Below, in pieces: positions 26,134 to 34,586 of a DNA stretch of 64,000 bases. This DNA comes from Kocuria salsicia (GTDB taxonomy: Bacteria > Actinomycetota > Actinomycetes > Actinomycetales > Micrococcaceae). The stretch lies in the NCBI RefSeq assembly GCF_007681555.1, contig NZ_VELE01000008.1, positions 1 through 64,000 of the forward strand, given 5' to 3'. Both the position numbers and the translations under genes were made by a program. The notes beneath the pieces are model-generated. The model saw nothing but the letters and a program-made list of their open reading frames with translations. It did not search any database and had not been told where the DNA came from. Within the stretch, counting starts at the first letter, position 1. Every line of letters starts with the position of its first letter.

Positions 26134-26931
26134 ATGACTTCTCCTGAGCCCTCACTCGCCCGCTACGACAACCCGCCCTGGTCCGAGACCAGCCAGCCCG
26201 CCCAGACCACCCAGCCCGCCGCGAGCGCCCCGCGGCGCATCGCCGTGAGCGCCGCGCACGTCTCCCGCACCTACGGGACCGGGGGCACCGAGGTGGCGGC
26301 CCTGCGGGACGTGAGCCTGGAGATCCCCGCGGGCACGTTCGTGGCCGTGATGGGTCCCTCCGGCTCCGGCAAGTCCACGCTCGTGCACTGCCTGGCCGGC
26401 CTGGACTCCCCGGACCGCCACCCGGAGACGCGGATCGTGGTGGGCGGCCAGGACATCGCCGGGCTCTCCGACGACCAGCTGACCCGCTTCCGCCGCGACC
26501 ACGTGGGCTTCGTGTTCCAGGCGTTCAACCTGGTCCCCACGCTCACCGCCCGGCAGAACATCGAGCTGCCCCTGGCACTGGCCGGCAAGAAGGTGGACAC
26601 CCAGCGCCTCGACGCGCTGGCCACCACCCTGGGCATCACCGAGCGCCTGGACCACCGTCCGGACGAGATGTCCGGCGGTCAGCAGCAGCGTGTGGCGATC
26701 GCCCGTGCCCTGCTCTCCCAGCCGGACGTCGTGATTGCGGACGAGCCCACCGGCGCGCTGGACTCGGCCACGTCCCTGGAGGTGCTGGCCCTGCTGCGCC
26801 GGTGCGTGGACGACCTGGGCCAGACCGTCGTCGTCGTCACCCACGACGCCACCGTGGCCGAGGCCGCGGACCGCGTCCTGCGTGTGCGCGACGGTGAGAT
26901 CTTCTCCGACGACGCCCAGGAGGCCAACTGA
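26134..26931 (+). CDS. ABC transporter ATP-binding protein, MacB/LolD type
   Basis: The protein has 265 residues. Walker A GPSGSGKSTL, Q-loop FVFQAFNLVPTLT, signature MSGGQQQRVAIARAL, Walker B VVIADEPTGALD and H-loop VVVVTHD are all present; the PTGALD form is typical of macrolide/lipoprotein-export ATPases. A Pro/Ala/Gln-rich N-terminal stretch of about 40 residues precedes the domain. It is coupled to the permease by a TGATG overlap. It powers export at the inner membrane; the substrate is probably an antimicrobial peptide or envelope component (inferred). Confidence 0.9.
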   Translation: MTSPEPSLARYDNPPWSETSQPAQTTQPAASAPRRIAVSAAHVSRTYGTGGTEVAALRDVSLEIPAGTFVAVMGPSGSGKSTLVHCLAGLDSPDRHPETRIVVGGQDIAGLSDDQLTRFRRDHVGFVFQAFNLVPTLTARQNIELPLALAGKKVDTQRLDALATTLGITERLDHRPDEMSGGQQQRVAIARALLSQPDVVIADEPTGALDSATSLEVLALLRRCVDDLGQTVVVVTHDATVAEAADRVLRVRDGEIFSDDAQEAN

Positions 26932-29147
26932 TGCTGCGCGTGGTTCGATCACGGCTCACGCAGCAGTGGAGCCGCTACGTCCTCGTGGTGATCTGCGTGG
27001 CGGTGTGCGCGGCCTTCATGACCGCCGCACTGGGCCTCGCGAGCACCCTCTCCGCGAGCCTCGCCTCGAGTCTCGCGGCACCCTACAAGAACGCCGACGC
27101 CGTGGTGAGCACCCCGGACAGCGAGCAGGCGCCCGCCAGCGCGGACGCGCAGCAGCTGCAGACGATCGAGGCGCTGCCGGACGTGAAGAGCGCGTGGTCG
27201 CCCACCACCAAGATGGTGCATGCGAAGTCCTCCGGGACGGACACCGGCGCCACCCAGGTCAACGACCTCCCTGCTGACACCTCCCTGGTGCCGGCGGGCC
27301 TCAAGGACGGCTCCTTCCCGGACGCCGCGAACCAGATCTCGGTGTCCGAGGGCACCGCCAAGGCCATGAACGTGGGCGTGGGGGACACCGTCCAGCTGGA
27401 GCAGTACGGTTCGGAGGACGGCACCACCGCGGACTACAAGGTCAGCGGCATCACGGACCAGACCGCCTCCGGAGGCGTGCCGGACTGGTACGTCACGGCG
27501 GCCGGGCTCAAGACCGTTCCCGGTGAGGGCATGGACATGGGCGGTGGGATCCTGCTGCGCACGGACGACACCCCGGACGAGGACCAGCTGGCCCAGTTGG
27601 CCACCGAGATCAACCGGATCCTGGGCACCGGTCAGGGCGGTCAGCCCGCGCTGACGGTGCAGACTCCGGACCAGATGGCGCAGGACCTCCTGGACGACAT
27701 GTCCCAGGGCACCGACGTGCTGGCCATCTTCCTGGCGCTGTTCGCCGGGCTGTCCGTGCTGGTGGCGCTGCTCGTGGTCACGAACACCCTCTCCGTGCTC
27801 ACCGCCCAGCGTGCCCGCGAGCTCGCCCTGCTGCGGTGTGTGGGGGCCACCGGGTCCCAGCTGCGCCGCGCGGTGCTGCTGGAAGGCCTCGTGCTGGGCG
27901 TGGTCTCCTCCGCGCTGGGTGTCGGTGCGGTCACCGCCCTGGTCGTGCTTGCCCGCACCGTGGTCTCCACGGGGTCGCTGGAGCTCACGCTCACCCCGCG
28001 GGATGTCGTCGTGGGTCTCGTGACGGGCGTCCTGCTGACCGTCGTCGCGTCGCTGGGCCCGGCCCGGCGTGCCCGTGGCGCCTCCGCCCTGGACGGGCTG
28101 CGCGGTTCCCGGGCGGCGGACGGGCTGCCCGTGGTGCGCACGGTCTTCGGGGCGGTCGTCCTGATCGCCGGTGCCGCGGCGCTCGTCTTCGGTGCCACCC
28201 AGCACAGTGCCGGGTGGGGCATCGCCGGTGGTCTCGCGGCGTTCCTCGGCGTGGTGCTGACTTCCCGCGCCTACATCCCCTCACTGGTGCGCGGGGCCGG
28301 GAAGGCACTTCCCGGCGGGATCCCCTCCCGCCTGGCCGCCGCCAACGCTGCGCGCTACCCCACCCGCACGAGCACCACGGCCACGGCCCTGCTAATCGGC
28401 GTGCTGCTTGTCTCCACCGTTCTGACCGGTGAGCACGTGGCCCGCGTGAACCTGCTTGAGCAGCTTGATCAGGAACGGCCCGTGGACATCTCCGTACCGG
28501 CGCAGGTGGGTGAGCTCAGCCAGCAGCAGGTCCACGATCTCGGGGCCCTGCCCAACGTGCTGGGTGTGCAGACCGGCGGGAACCTGCCGGACGGCGCCAG
28601 CGCGAGCGTCGACGCTGCGCAGTACCTCAACGTGCAGCAGGCCACGGACCTGCGACGCTCTGTGGCGGACGTCCTGCATGTGAGCAGCACCCAGCTCAGC
28701 GGCGCCCTCATGGAAAAGGCCGGCTACGTGGCGGTCCTGGACACCATGCTCACCGTGGTGCTCGCTCTGCTTGCCGTGGCCGTGGTGGTCTCGGTGCTGG
28801 GCATAGCCTCCACCACATCCCTCTCCGTGCTGGAGCGGGCCCGGGAGAACTCGCTGCTGCGGGCGCTGGGGCTGTCCAAGCGCCAGCTCGGGGCCCTGAT
28901 CCGGCTCGAGGCGCTCGTGATCTCGCTGGTGGCCGCAGTGGTCGGACTCGTGGCCGGGTGGCTGTTCGGTGTGCTGGGCGTGATGTCCCTCTTCACAGAG
29001 GGCATGACCGTGCGACCGGTGGTGCCCTGGGGAGGCTTCCTCCTGATCCTCGCCGGGGCCGTGGTGGTGGCGGTGCTCGCCTCCGCCCTGCCGGTGCTCA
29101 GGGCCACCAGGCTCAGCCCGGTGGAGGGCATGGCCCGGGCGGACTGA
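26931..29147 (+). CDS. FtsX/MacB-type ABC permease
   Basis: The protein has 738 residues with two FtsX-like domains: an N-terminal helix (YVLVVICVAVCAAFMTAALG), a large extracytoplasmic domain to about residue 260, four helices, a second external loop and four terminal helices (SLVAAVVGLVAGWLFGVLGV; WGGFLLILAGAVVVAVLASA). This duplicated form is standard for actinobacterial two-component-linked exporters. It follows the ATPase with a 1-nt overlap and closes the HK-RR-ABC operon. Regulation by the upstream response regulator is inferred from synteny. Confidence 0.9.
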   Translation: MLRVVRSRLTQQWSRYVLVVICVAVCAAFMTAALGLASTLSASLASSLAAPYKNADAVVSTPDSEQAPASADAQQLQTIEALPDVKSAWSPTTKMVHAKSSGTDTGATQVNDLPADTSLVPAGLKDGSFPDAANQISVSEGTAKAMNVGVGDTVQLEQYGSEDGTTADYKVSGITDQTASGGVPDWYVTAAGLKTVPGEGMDMGGGILLRTDDTPDEDQLAQLATEINRILGTGQGGQPALTVQTPDQMAQDLLDDMSQGTDVLAIFLALFAGLSVLVALLVVTNTLSVLTAQRARELALLRCVGATGSQLRRAVLLEGLVLGVVSSALGVGAVTALVVLARTVVSTGSLELTLTPRDVVVGLVTGVLLTVVASLGPARRARGASALDGLRGSRAADGLPVVRTVFGAVVLIAGAAALVFGATQHSAGWGIAGGLAAFLGVVLTSRAYIPSLVRGAGKALPGGIPSRLAAANAARYPTRTSTTATALLIGVLLVSTVLTGEHVARVNLLEQLDQERPVDISVPAQVGELSQQQVHDLGALPNVLGVQTGGNLPDGASASVDAAQYLNVQQATDLRRSVADVLHVSSTQLSGALMEKAGYVAVLDTMLTVVLALLAVAVVVSVLGIASTTSLSVLERARENSLLRALGLSKRQLGALIRLEALVISLVAAVVGLVAGWLFGVLGVMSLFTEGMTVRPVVPWGGFLLILAGAVVVAVLASALPVLRATRLSPVEGMARAD

Positions 29148-29331
29148 GAAATCTGCGGGCTGGCCGAGTGGCAAGGGGGCGGTCACTCTGTTCTTCAGCT
29201 CCCTCACTCCCAGGCTGGACGGTAGGCCCCGTCAAAAACAACACCACAGAACAAAATGAGGAAGAGCTGAGGGCAGGAAAAGAATGAGGGTGAGCGAAGC
29301 GAGCTCCATTGCCCGCCTTGTGAGTCACTCT

Positions 29332-29847
29332 CTAGGCGAGTGCCGGCTTCGGGTAGGTCTCATCGAACCAGTCGATGAACTGCTTGACCGTTCCTACCTT
29401 GGAGATTCGCTCGTGGATGGCTTTCTGATCGTGGCCTGGCAGGAAGTCACCTCGACCGACGGCCTTGCCGCATCCGCACTCGCACAGGCGCTCATCGAGG
29501 GGTGAAGTGATGTACCCGACCGGGTTGCGCTGGCCCTTGATGGGTGCATCTCTCCCTACGTACTGGTCGTAGACGGGATGTCCCGGAGCCAACGGGTGCC
29601 CCGTCAATGCCCGTCGTGTAGGAGTCGGAACGATCTCATCGATCTCCACGGCGAAAACCACTTTCCCGTCATGAGAAAAGAGCGCGTAGCTCTCCCGATC
29701 GGCGCGCCGGCCCAGCACCCAGCACGAGCGATTGACGTCGTACAGGGCCTGTGGGCTGGCCTGCGGGTCGTACCCGTTCCATGTGCGCTCCATCTCATCG
29801 ACGGCGGGATCCAGCTCGCGCCGGGGACCAAGAGTGAAGTGAAGCAT
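29332..29847 (-). CDS. Hypothetical protein with C-terminal CECGCG zinc-ribbon-like motif
   Basis: The protein has 171 residues. The N-terminal region (WVLGRRADRESYALFSHDGK, VVFAVEIDEIVP) resembles a small beta-barrel of PUA-like type, which is a weak structural guess. The C-terminal region has DERLCECGCGKAVGRGDFLP followed by GHDQKAIHERISKVGT; the CxCxC cluster plus HD suggests metal binding. I do not recognise a named family, though similar CeCGCG/GHDq tails occur in mobile-element proteins. It opens the plasmid-like island and is divergent from the mobilisation genes. Start ATG at 29847 is supported by GGAGGATG just upstream. Confidence 0.65.
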   Translation of the reverse strand: MLHFTLGPRRELDPAVDEMERTWNGYDPQASPQALYDVNRSCWVLGRRADRESYALFSHDGKVVFAVEIDEIVPTPTRRALTGHPLAPGHPVYDQYVGRDAPIKGQRNPVGYITSPLDERLCECGCGKAVGRGDFLPGHDQKAIHERISKVGTVKQFIDWFDETYPKPALA

Positions 29848-29869
29848 CGAACATCCTCCATCATAGGTA

Positions 29870-29937
29870 ATACCCTTGTTTACCGGGGTATGCGGTTATC
29901 GTAACGCATAACCGCTCACCCCGGGGTCCGCGGTTAT
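29870..29937. repeat. Nested inverted and direct repeats, candidate oriT or control region
   Basis: ATACCC (29870) pairs with GGGTAT (29886-29891). GCGGTTAT (29892-29899) pairs with ATAACCGC (29908-29915) over an 8-base loop, and GCGGTTAT recurs at 29930. The stretch is AT-richer than its surroundings and lies about 330 bp upstream of mobC/mobA, where origins of transfer usually sit, and also just upstream of the divergent CECGCG gene. The rest of 29848-30263 contains no convincing gene. Confidence 0.45.
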
Positions 29938-30263
29938 TGCCCTAGGGGCTCGGGGCTGCCCCTGCTCTGTCGAGACCCAAGGGCGTGATCGTCTTCCGCT
30001 GCGCTGCAGACGATGCGTGGTGGTGTCCTGGCCCTGGCTCTGTCCTCCTGCGTCGGTCAGGCCCAGAACCCCACCACGCCCCCCGTTTCAGCGCGCTGTT
30101 CTCCTCCTTCGTCGGGGCGCTGAAACGGAGATGTTGGATATGATTGTCCGTAACGGAAAACCTGGCGCACCGCTCGTTCCTCGCTGCCAGGTGTTCCCGT
30201 TCCGGTCAATCCCCTTGCTCCTGGGGAGGGCTGGTCTCGACCCCTTGGCGGGGTCTCGGAAGG

Positions 30264-30758
30264 GTGGTCCTGTTGGGCTTGTTCTCACGTCGTTCGAAGC
30301 AGCCGGGCACGGTTCCGTCGGGGTCCGGGAACCGGTGGGAGGAGCTGCTCGAGGAGCAGCCCCTCGCCTCACCGGACCCGGAACCGACTGCTGCGGAACC
30401 GGCGCCTCGGGTGCGGGGTGCTGGTGGGCGGCCGGTGGCGGTGGAGCCGCGCACCCGGCGGGTATCGATGTCGTTGACCGAGGCCGAGCACCGGGCATGG
30501 ACAGAGGCCGCCGGCGGGCAACGGGTCTCGGTGTGGGCTCGGGAACGAGTCCAGGAACAGCTCGAGGCGAGCACCCCGGGGGCGGGTGAGGTGCAGGAGT
30601 TGGCGAGGATCCGGGCGGATCTGGCGCGGGTGGGGTCGAATCTGAACCAGTTGATGCGCGCGGTGAACCAGGGGCAGGTCGTCCCGACCCCGCAGCTGCA
30701 CGAGGCCGTGGAGGCCCTGGCTCAGGAACTGGGCGCGTTACGGAGGGCGTTGCCGTGA
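30264..30758 (+). CDS. mobC: MobC-like relaxosome accessory protein
   Basis: The C-terminal part carries the MobC signature LARIRADLARVGSNLNQLMR after a region (RTRRVSMSLTEAEHRAWTEA) that looks like a ribbon-helix-helix DNA-binding module. MobC proteins bind oriT and help the relaxase open it. The frame is open from 30144, but residues before 30264 look non-coding. GTG at 30264, or TTG at 30273 or 30279, fits the GGAAGG upstream. The stop overlaps the relaxase start (GTGA), as is usual for mobCA. Confidence 0.65.
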   Translation: MVLLGLFSRRSKQPGTVPSGSGNRWEELLEEQPLASPDPEPTAAEPAPRVRGAGGRPVAVEPRTRRVSMSLTEAEHRAWTEAAGGQRVSVWARERVQEQLEASTPGAGEVQELARIRADLARVGSNLNQLMRAVNQGQVVPTPQLHEAVEALAQELGALRRALP

Positions 30759-31501
30759 TCGCGAAGATCACCCGGGGGTCGAACCCGGGCAACATCGGCG
30801 CCTACCTGCATGGGCCGGGGCATGCCAATGAGCACTTCTACGAACGCAACGGGGGCCGGTATGCCGGTGGTGTGGTCGTGGGCGGGAACGTGTTCGTGAC
30901 CGGGGATGCGGATGAGAAGGCGTGGGTGAAGGAGATGCGCGCGGCGATGCGCACCCGCCCGGAGATCACGAAACCGATCTGGCAGGCCTCCCTGCGCAAC
31001 ACTGTCGAGGATCGGCGGTTGACGGATGCAGAGTGGGCGCAAGCAGGCCAGAGCTTCGCGGAGTCAATGGGCTTCGCGGAACACCCGTGGGTGATGGTCC
31101 GCCACGCCGATGATCACGTGCATGTGGTGGTGTGCCGGGTCAGTGACGAGGGGACGGTGTGGCACGGTCGCAATGACCGGCGTGCGGTTCAGAGTGCGTG
31201 CACCCGCCTGGAGTTGGAGCACGGGTTGCAGACCGCGCCGCGGCGCCGCGCGGCGGGCCGCGGTAAGCGCTCGGTGGCCGCGGTGCGTCAGCAACAGGAG
31301 CAACAGGCGGAGGTGGTGGCGGCCCGCCGCGCGGAATGGAAGCAGATCCGCAAGTTCGTGAAGCTGGACAACCCGGCACCCCGGAAACAGTCCCCGAAGC
31401 CTCAGCAGCAACAGCGGGTAGCCCCGCCTCATCCGTTGGAGCAGGCGCAGCACCTTCGTCGCCCCGGCCCCGGCCGAGAGGACCGTGGACGGGGTCTGTA
31501 G
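30755..31501 (+). CDS. mobA: MobA-type relaxase, short or C-terminally truncated
   Basis: The protein has 248 residues. The start (MIAKITRGSNPGNIGAYLHG) offers Y17 as catalytic Tyr, and VMVRHADDHVHVVVCRVSDE gives the metal-binding three-His motif (H117, H121, H123) of MOB relaxases, which nick oriT and lead plasmid transfer. Typical actinobacterial relaxases are 400-600 residues or more, so the C-terminal part seems lost; an IS5-family fragment follows from 31613. GTG start, 4-nt overlap with mobC. Nicking activity may persist; transfer would need a helper system. Confidence 0.78.
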   Translation: MIAKITRGSNPGNIGAYLHGPGHANEHFYERNGGRYAGGVVVGGNVFVTGDADEKAWVKEMRAAMRTRPEITKPIWQASLRNTVEDRRLTDAEWAQAGQSFAESMGFAEHPWVMVRHADDHVHVVVCRVSDEGTVWHGRNDRRAVQSACTRLELEHGLQTAPRRRAAGRGKRSVAAVRQQQEQQAEVVAARRAEWKQIRKFVKLDNPAPRKQSPKPQQQQRVAPPHPLEQAQHLRRPGPGREDRGRGL

Positions 31502-31612
31502 CTGGTCTTAGAGGTCGCGTGGGTAGGGCGCGGCTTGTCGGGGATGTGACGCAGGCACGGGATGTCCGCTTCGATGTGGATTGCCTAGATCTACGTCGTC
31601 GCGAGGAGTCCC

Positions 31613-31790
31613 GTGCCTGCGGTGCCAGCATCGTTCATCGAGCCGTTGTGGGTCCAGTTCGAGGCCCTGATTCCTGCGCGGGTCGACACCCATCCGTTGG
31701 GGTGTCACCGGCGGCGGATACCGGACCGGGTGGTGTTCGACAAGCTCGTGGCCCGGCTCGTGCTGGGCGGCTCTTACCACAGGCACGCCG
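31613..31790 (+). pseudogene. 5' fragment of an IS5-family transposase
   Basis: Starting at GTG 31613 the frame reads PAVPASFIEPLWVQFEALIP, ARVDTHPLGCHRRRIPDRVV and FDKLVARLVLGGSYHR, closely parallel to the first 60 residues of the full IS5-family transposase at 34587-35399 (minus strand). Similarity ends at about 31790, where unrelated sequence begins. The remainder of the gene, including the DDE residues, is missing. With the full copy it bounds the 31.8-34.2 kb segment in inverted orientation. Confidence 0.78.
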
Positions 31791-31925
31791 ACGACCCTGC
31801 TTCCCGGCGAGATCCGCTCCTGAATCCGCCCCAGCGGTGAGTGTCGGGGGAGCGCAGAGGGCCACGGCCCTCAGCACTTACTCGGGCGTGGGCCAGCACC
31901 CGGTCCGGGCCCGGGCCTTTGGCGG

Positions 31926-32411
31926 TCAAGTCGTGGGACGGCTGGCGTCGAGCTTGGCCGTGGCCGCCTCGACGTACTCGGCCTCCACGAGGATCTCGTA
32001 GGAGGACGCCTCCAGGCCCTGGACGCTACTGAAGTCCCGGCGCCCGCCGGTGGCCGCGTGACCCAGCAACCCGAAGATCAGCCCCCACACCGCGCCCAGG
32101 AGCACCGCCCACAGGATTACCGACAGCCACCCCACGACCGTGAAAAGACCCAACAGCAAGCCAATGAGCAATCCCAGCCAGGCCCCGGAGGCGGCCCCGT
32201 ACAGGGCGGCCTTGCCGTAGGTCATCCGCCCGGTGACCTGCTCAACCAGGCGCAGATCGGTGCCGACCAAGCGCACGTGCTCAACCGGGAACCCGGCGTC
32301 GGAGAGTCGATCGACAAGGCGCTGAGCCTGGTCATAGGAGGGCACTGTGCGCAGGACCTGGTAATGAGCCGAAGCAGTAGGTGGAAGAGGGGAGGGATGG
32401 GACATTTTCAT
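31926..32411 (-). CDS. General stress protein 17M (YflT-like) family membrane protein
   Basis: The protein has 161 residues. The N-terminal domain (YQVLRTVPSYDQAQRLVDRL, SDAGFPVEHVRLVGTDL) is the GSP17M repeat, followed by two glycine-rich hydrophobic segments (AASGAWLGLLIGLLLGLFTV; WLSVILWAVLLGAVWGLIFG) and a final charged domain. GSP17M proteins belong to general stress regulons; the molecular role is unknown. ATG 32411 is preceded by AGGAA five bases away, so it is preferred to the longer frame. It lies inside the plasmid-like island. Confidence 0.75.
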   Translation of the reverse strand: MKMSHPSPLPPTASAHYQVLRTVPSYDQAQRLVDRLSDAGFPVEHVRLVGTDLRLVEQVTGRMTYGKAALYGAASGAWLGLLIGLLLGLFTVVGWLSVILWAVLLGAVWGLIFGLLGHAATGGRRDFSSVQGLEASSYEILVEAEYVEAATAKLDASRPTT

Positions 32412-33031
32412 CGTTTCCTGTTCGTGGTGACGATCCGACCCGGACGGTGGCCTGCACCCGGGGTTGCCGGGCACCTGAGTCGGGAGTGGACTCTCAGGGC
32501 CTTACAAAATGTCGCAGACCTTACCAGGATAAGCATATTTATCTCTGCAGTAAACGCCCGGCCCGTCTTCGGCGCCTCGTGCCACACATGCCTTCCCGCT
32601 CGGGTTGCGGCGGGCCATAATTCGCCTTTCACGTGCCCGGCTTGCCGTCTTCGGAGCTGGGCCTTGACACCCCTGCACCGGGTACCCCCGCATCAGTACC
32701 GCACCTGCCGCTGGGCAGTCGATGCATCACCTGTCCGAACGGAATCGACCGGCCCCACGCTGATCACTGCTCCCACACTGCCGAAGCACTTCAACCGATC
32801 CGTCACTGCAGCATCATCGAGAAGCCGTCCTCGACACCGGCAGGTCCCGGGCCCGCTGGCTGTGATGTCTTCGCGCTGGCGGCGTCGGCGGGGAGAGGAT
32901 TTCGCAGTGAGCAGCACCGCTCTTTCCGGGATCGAGGCGACCACCGAATCCGGCCCGCGGTGCTGCACGAAACCTTGGGGGCTCCATCGAGCCAGTGGCA
33001 GTCCGGCCCGTGGTTGCCTCACAATGGAGCG
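32412..33031. other. Gene-free stretch between divergent genes
   Basis: About 620 bp separate the GSP17M gene (-) and the membrane protein (+). Open frames here show no recognisable family and poor codon bias. An AT-richer patch at 32505-32560 (around TAAGCATATTTATC) could hold promoters. I see no RNA gene. Confidence 0.4.
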
Positions 33032-34123
33032 ATGACTGCTGAGCGTTGCCGATCCACCGCCGATCCTGCCGAACCCCTTTCCGATGCCGAGCTGCTCATC
33101 GGCCTGGTGGTCTCACCATCCCTGAGTGCGGTGCTCGGCCCCGAGGTCACCACCTCGGTGCGCGAGATTTTGGTGCAGCGGTATCCGGGAGTGCGCTGGC
33201 AACTGAAGATGGCCGAAGACCGGCTGGTCGATCCACCCACCGAGACCTTGGACCTGCTGGAGGCGGCCCGAAACCGCGTGCTGGAGGAGAACTGGGATTT
33301 GGCCGTGGTGCTCACCGAGATCCCCCTGAAGACCGGCCGACGTCCGGTGCTCACCCAGCTCAGCCCCGTGCACGGGGTGGGACTGGTCTCCGTCCCAGCC
33401 CTGGGAGCCGTGCACGTGCGGCAGAAGGTGCAAGAGACCACCGTGCACGTGGTCGGGCAGCTCCTGGGCTACGACGCCGAAGACCTCAACGCCCAGCGGG
33501 ATCTTGCTCGAAGAGCCCACCAGCTGTCCACCGATCTCGACGAACGCCCGGATGACAACGTCGTGCAGTTCACGGCCCGAGTGCTGAGCAGCAACGTGCG
33601 GTTGCTGCTGGGCATGATCCGCGCCAACCAGCCTTGGGCCTTCGTGACCCGGCTCTCCCGGGCGCTGGTCGTGGCAGCGGCCACCGGCATGCTGACATTG
33701 GTGGCCTCGGACCTATGGGTACTGGCCATGGCCTACGGGCCGGTGCGCCTGGTCCTGCTGGCGGTGATGGCGATCGGGGCGGTGAGTGCCACCCTGATCC
33801 TGGGAGCCGACTTGTGGGAGCGCCCACGGCGGCGAGCCCAACGTGAGCAGGTGATCCTGTTCAATTTGGCCACCACCGCGACCGTGGCCATCGGGGTTGT
33901 GGTGTTCTACCTCGTCTTATTCATCCTGTCCTGGGTCGGCGCGCTGCTGCTCATCGACGAGCAGGTACTGGCCGGTGTCGCCGGTCACCCAGTGAACGCT
34001 TTGGACTACGCGAAGATCAGCTGGCTCACCGCCAGCCTGGCCACCGTGGGCGGAGCACTAGGAGCTGGACTGGAGGACGAAGATGTGGTGCGCGCCGCTG
34101 CCTACACCCGGTCCAGCACCTGA
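33032..34123 (+). CDS. Hypothetical four-helix membrane protein
   Basis: The protein has 363 residues. A soluble N-terminal half (WQLKMAEDRLVDPPTETLDL, LLEAARNRVLEENWDLAVVL, TEIPLKTGRRPVL) precedes about four hydrophobic segments after residue 200 (LVVAAATGMLTLVASDLWVL; VRLVLLAVMAIGAVSATLIL; TVAIGVVVFYLVLFILSWVG) and a short tail LEDEDVVRAAAYTRSST. Similar actinobacterial proteins are annotated only as membrane proteins; no catalytic motif is visible. ATG at 33032 follows ATGGAGCG. It sits in cargo position between the inverted IS5 copies. Confidence 0.65.
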   Translation: MTAERCRSTADPAEPLSDAELLIGLVVSPSLSAVLGPEVTTSVREILVQRYPGVRWQLKMAEDRLVDPPTETLDLLEAARNRVLEENWDLAVVLTEIPLKTGRRPVLTQLSPVHGVGLVSVPALGAVHVRQKVQETTVHVVGQLLGYDAEDLNAQRDLARRAHQLSTDLDERPDDNVVQFTARVLSSNVRLLLGMIRANQPWAFVTRLSRALVVAAATGMLTLVASDLWVLAMAYGPVRLVLLAVMAIGAVSATLILGADLWERPRRRAQREQVILFNLATTATVAIGVVVFYLVLFILSWVGALLLIDEQVLAGVAGHPVNALDYAKISWLTASLATVGGALGAGLEDEDVVRAAAYTRSST

Positions 34124-34173
34124 CACAGCCCCAGCACAGAAGAAACTGAAACATCTACGCGTTGATGCCACGT

Positions 34174-34341
34174 CTATGCAGGTGTCATTGCCGGTCGCGA
34201 TGACTTGGTGGGCTCAGCGCAGTGCGCTGCCTCGTACTCGGCGGGTGGGGCGTTGCCGAGGCGGGTGTGCGGGCGGGCGCTGTTGTACCTGTCGATCCAG
34301 GCCAGGGTGAAGCACTCGACGTCGTCGACGGATCGCGGCGG
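34174..34341 (-). pseudogene. C-terminal remnant of an IS3-family OrfB
   Basis: The final 55 residues read PPRSVDDVECFTLAWIDRYN, SARPHTRLGNAPPAEYEAAH and a tail to a stop. WIDRYNSARPHTRLGNAPPAEYE is the conserved end of IS3-family integrases. Upstream of 34341 the homology stops, and the 245 bp to the IS5-family gene at 34587 contain no recognisable gene. It is a third, distinct IS3 family member in the window. Confidence 0.7.
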
Positions 34342-34586
34342 TCCGGGCTGAAACCGGGAATGATCCCGGACCGCTTCGTTTGACGAACGCAGGAGGTGTC
34401 TAAAAGTGCGCTGTCCGCCGTGGGAAGCGACGATCTTCTCGCGACTGGTTACCGGCGCCTGGTCATTGCCAACATGCGGCAAAGCCTTGTGGTATCCGTG
34501 TAGGGCGATGACCACCTGCGCCTGGCCGTGGAGGATGAGTAAGAGGTTCCGCCATTAGGTCATGGTCGTCGGGTCGGGCGGGTGGC

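Noticed and set aside
29157-29206. Sequence resembling the start of a class II tRNA (GGGCTGGCCGAGTGGCAAGG)
   Set aside because: The D-arm-like text is not followed by a recognisable anticodon stem or a GTTCGA T-loop, and no CCA-adjacent acceptor stem pairs.
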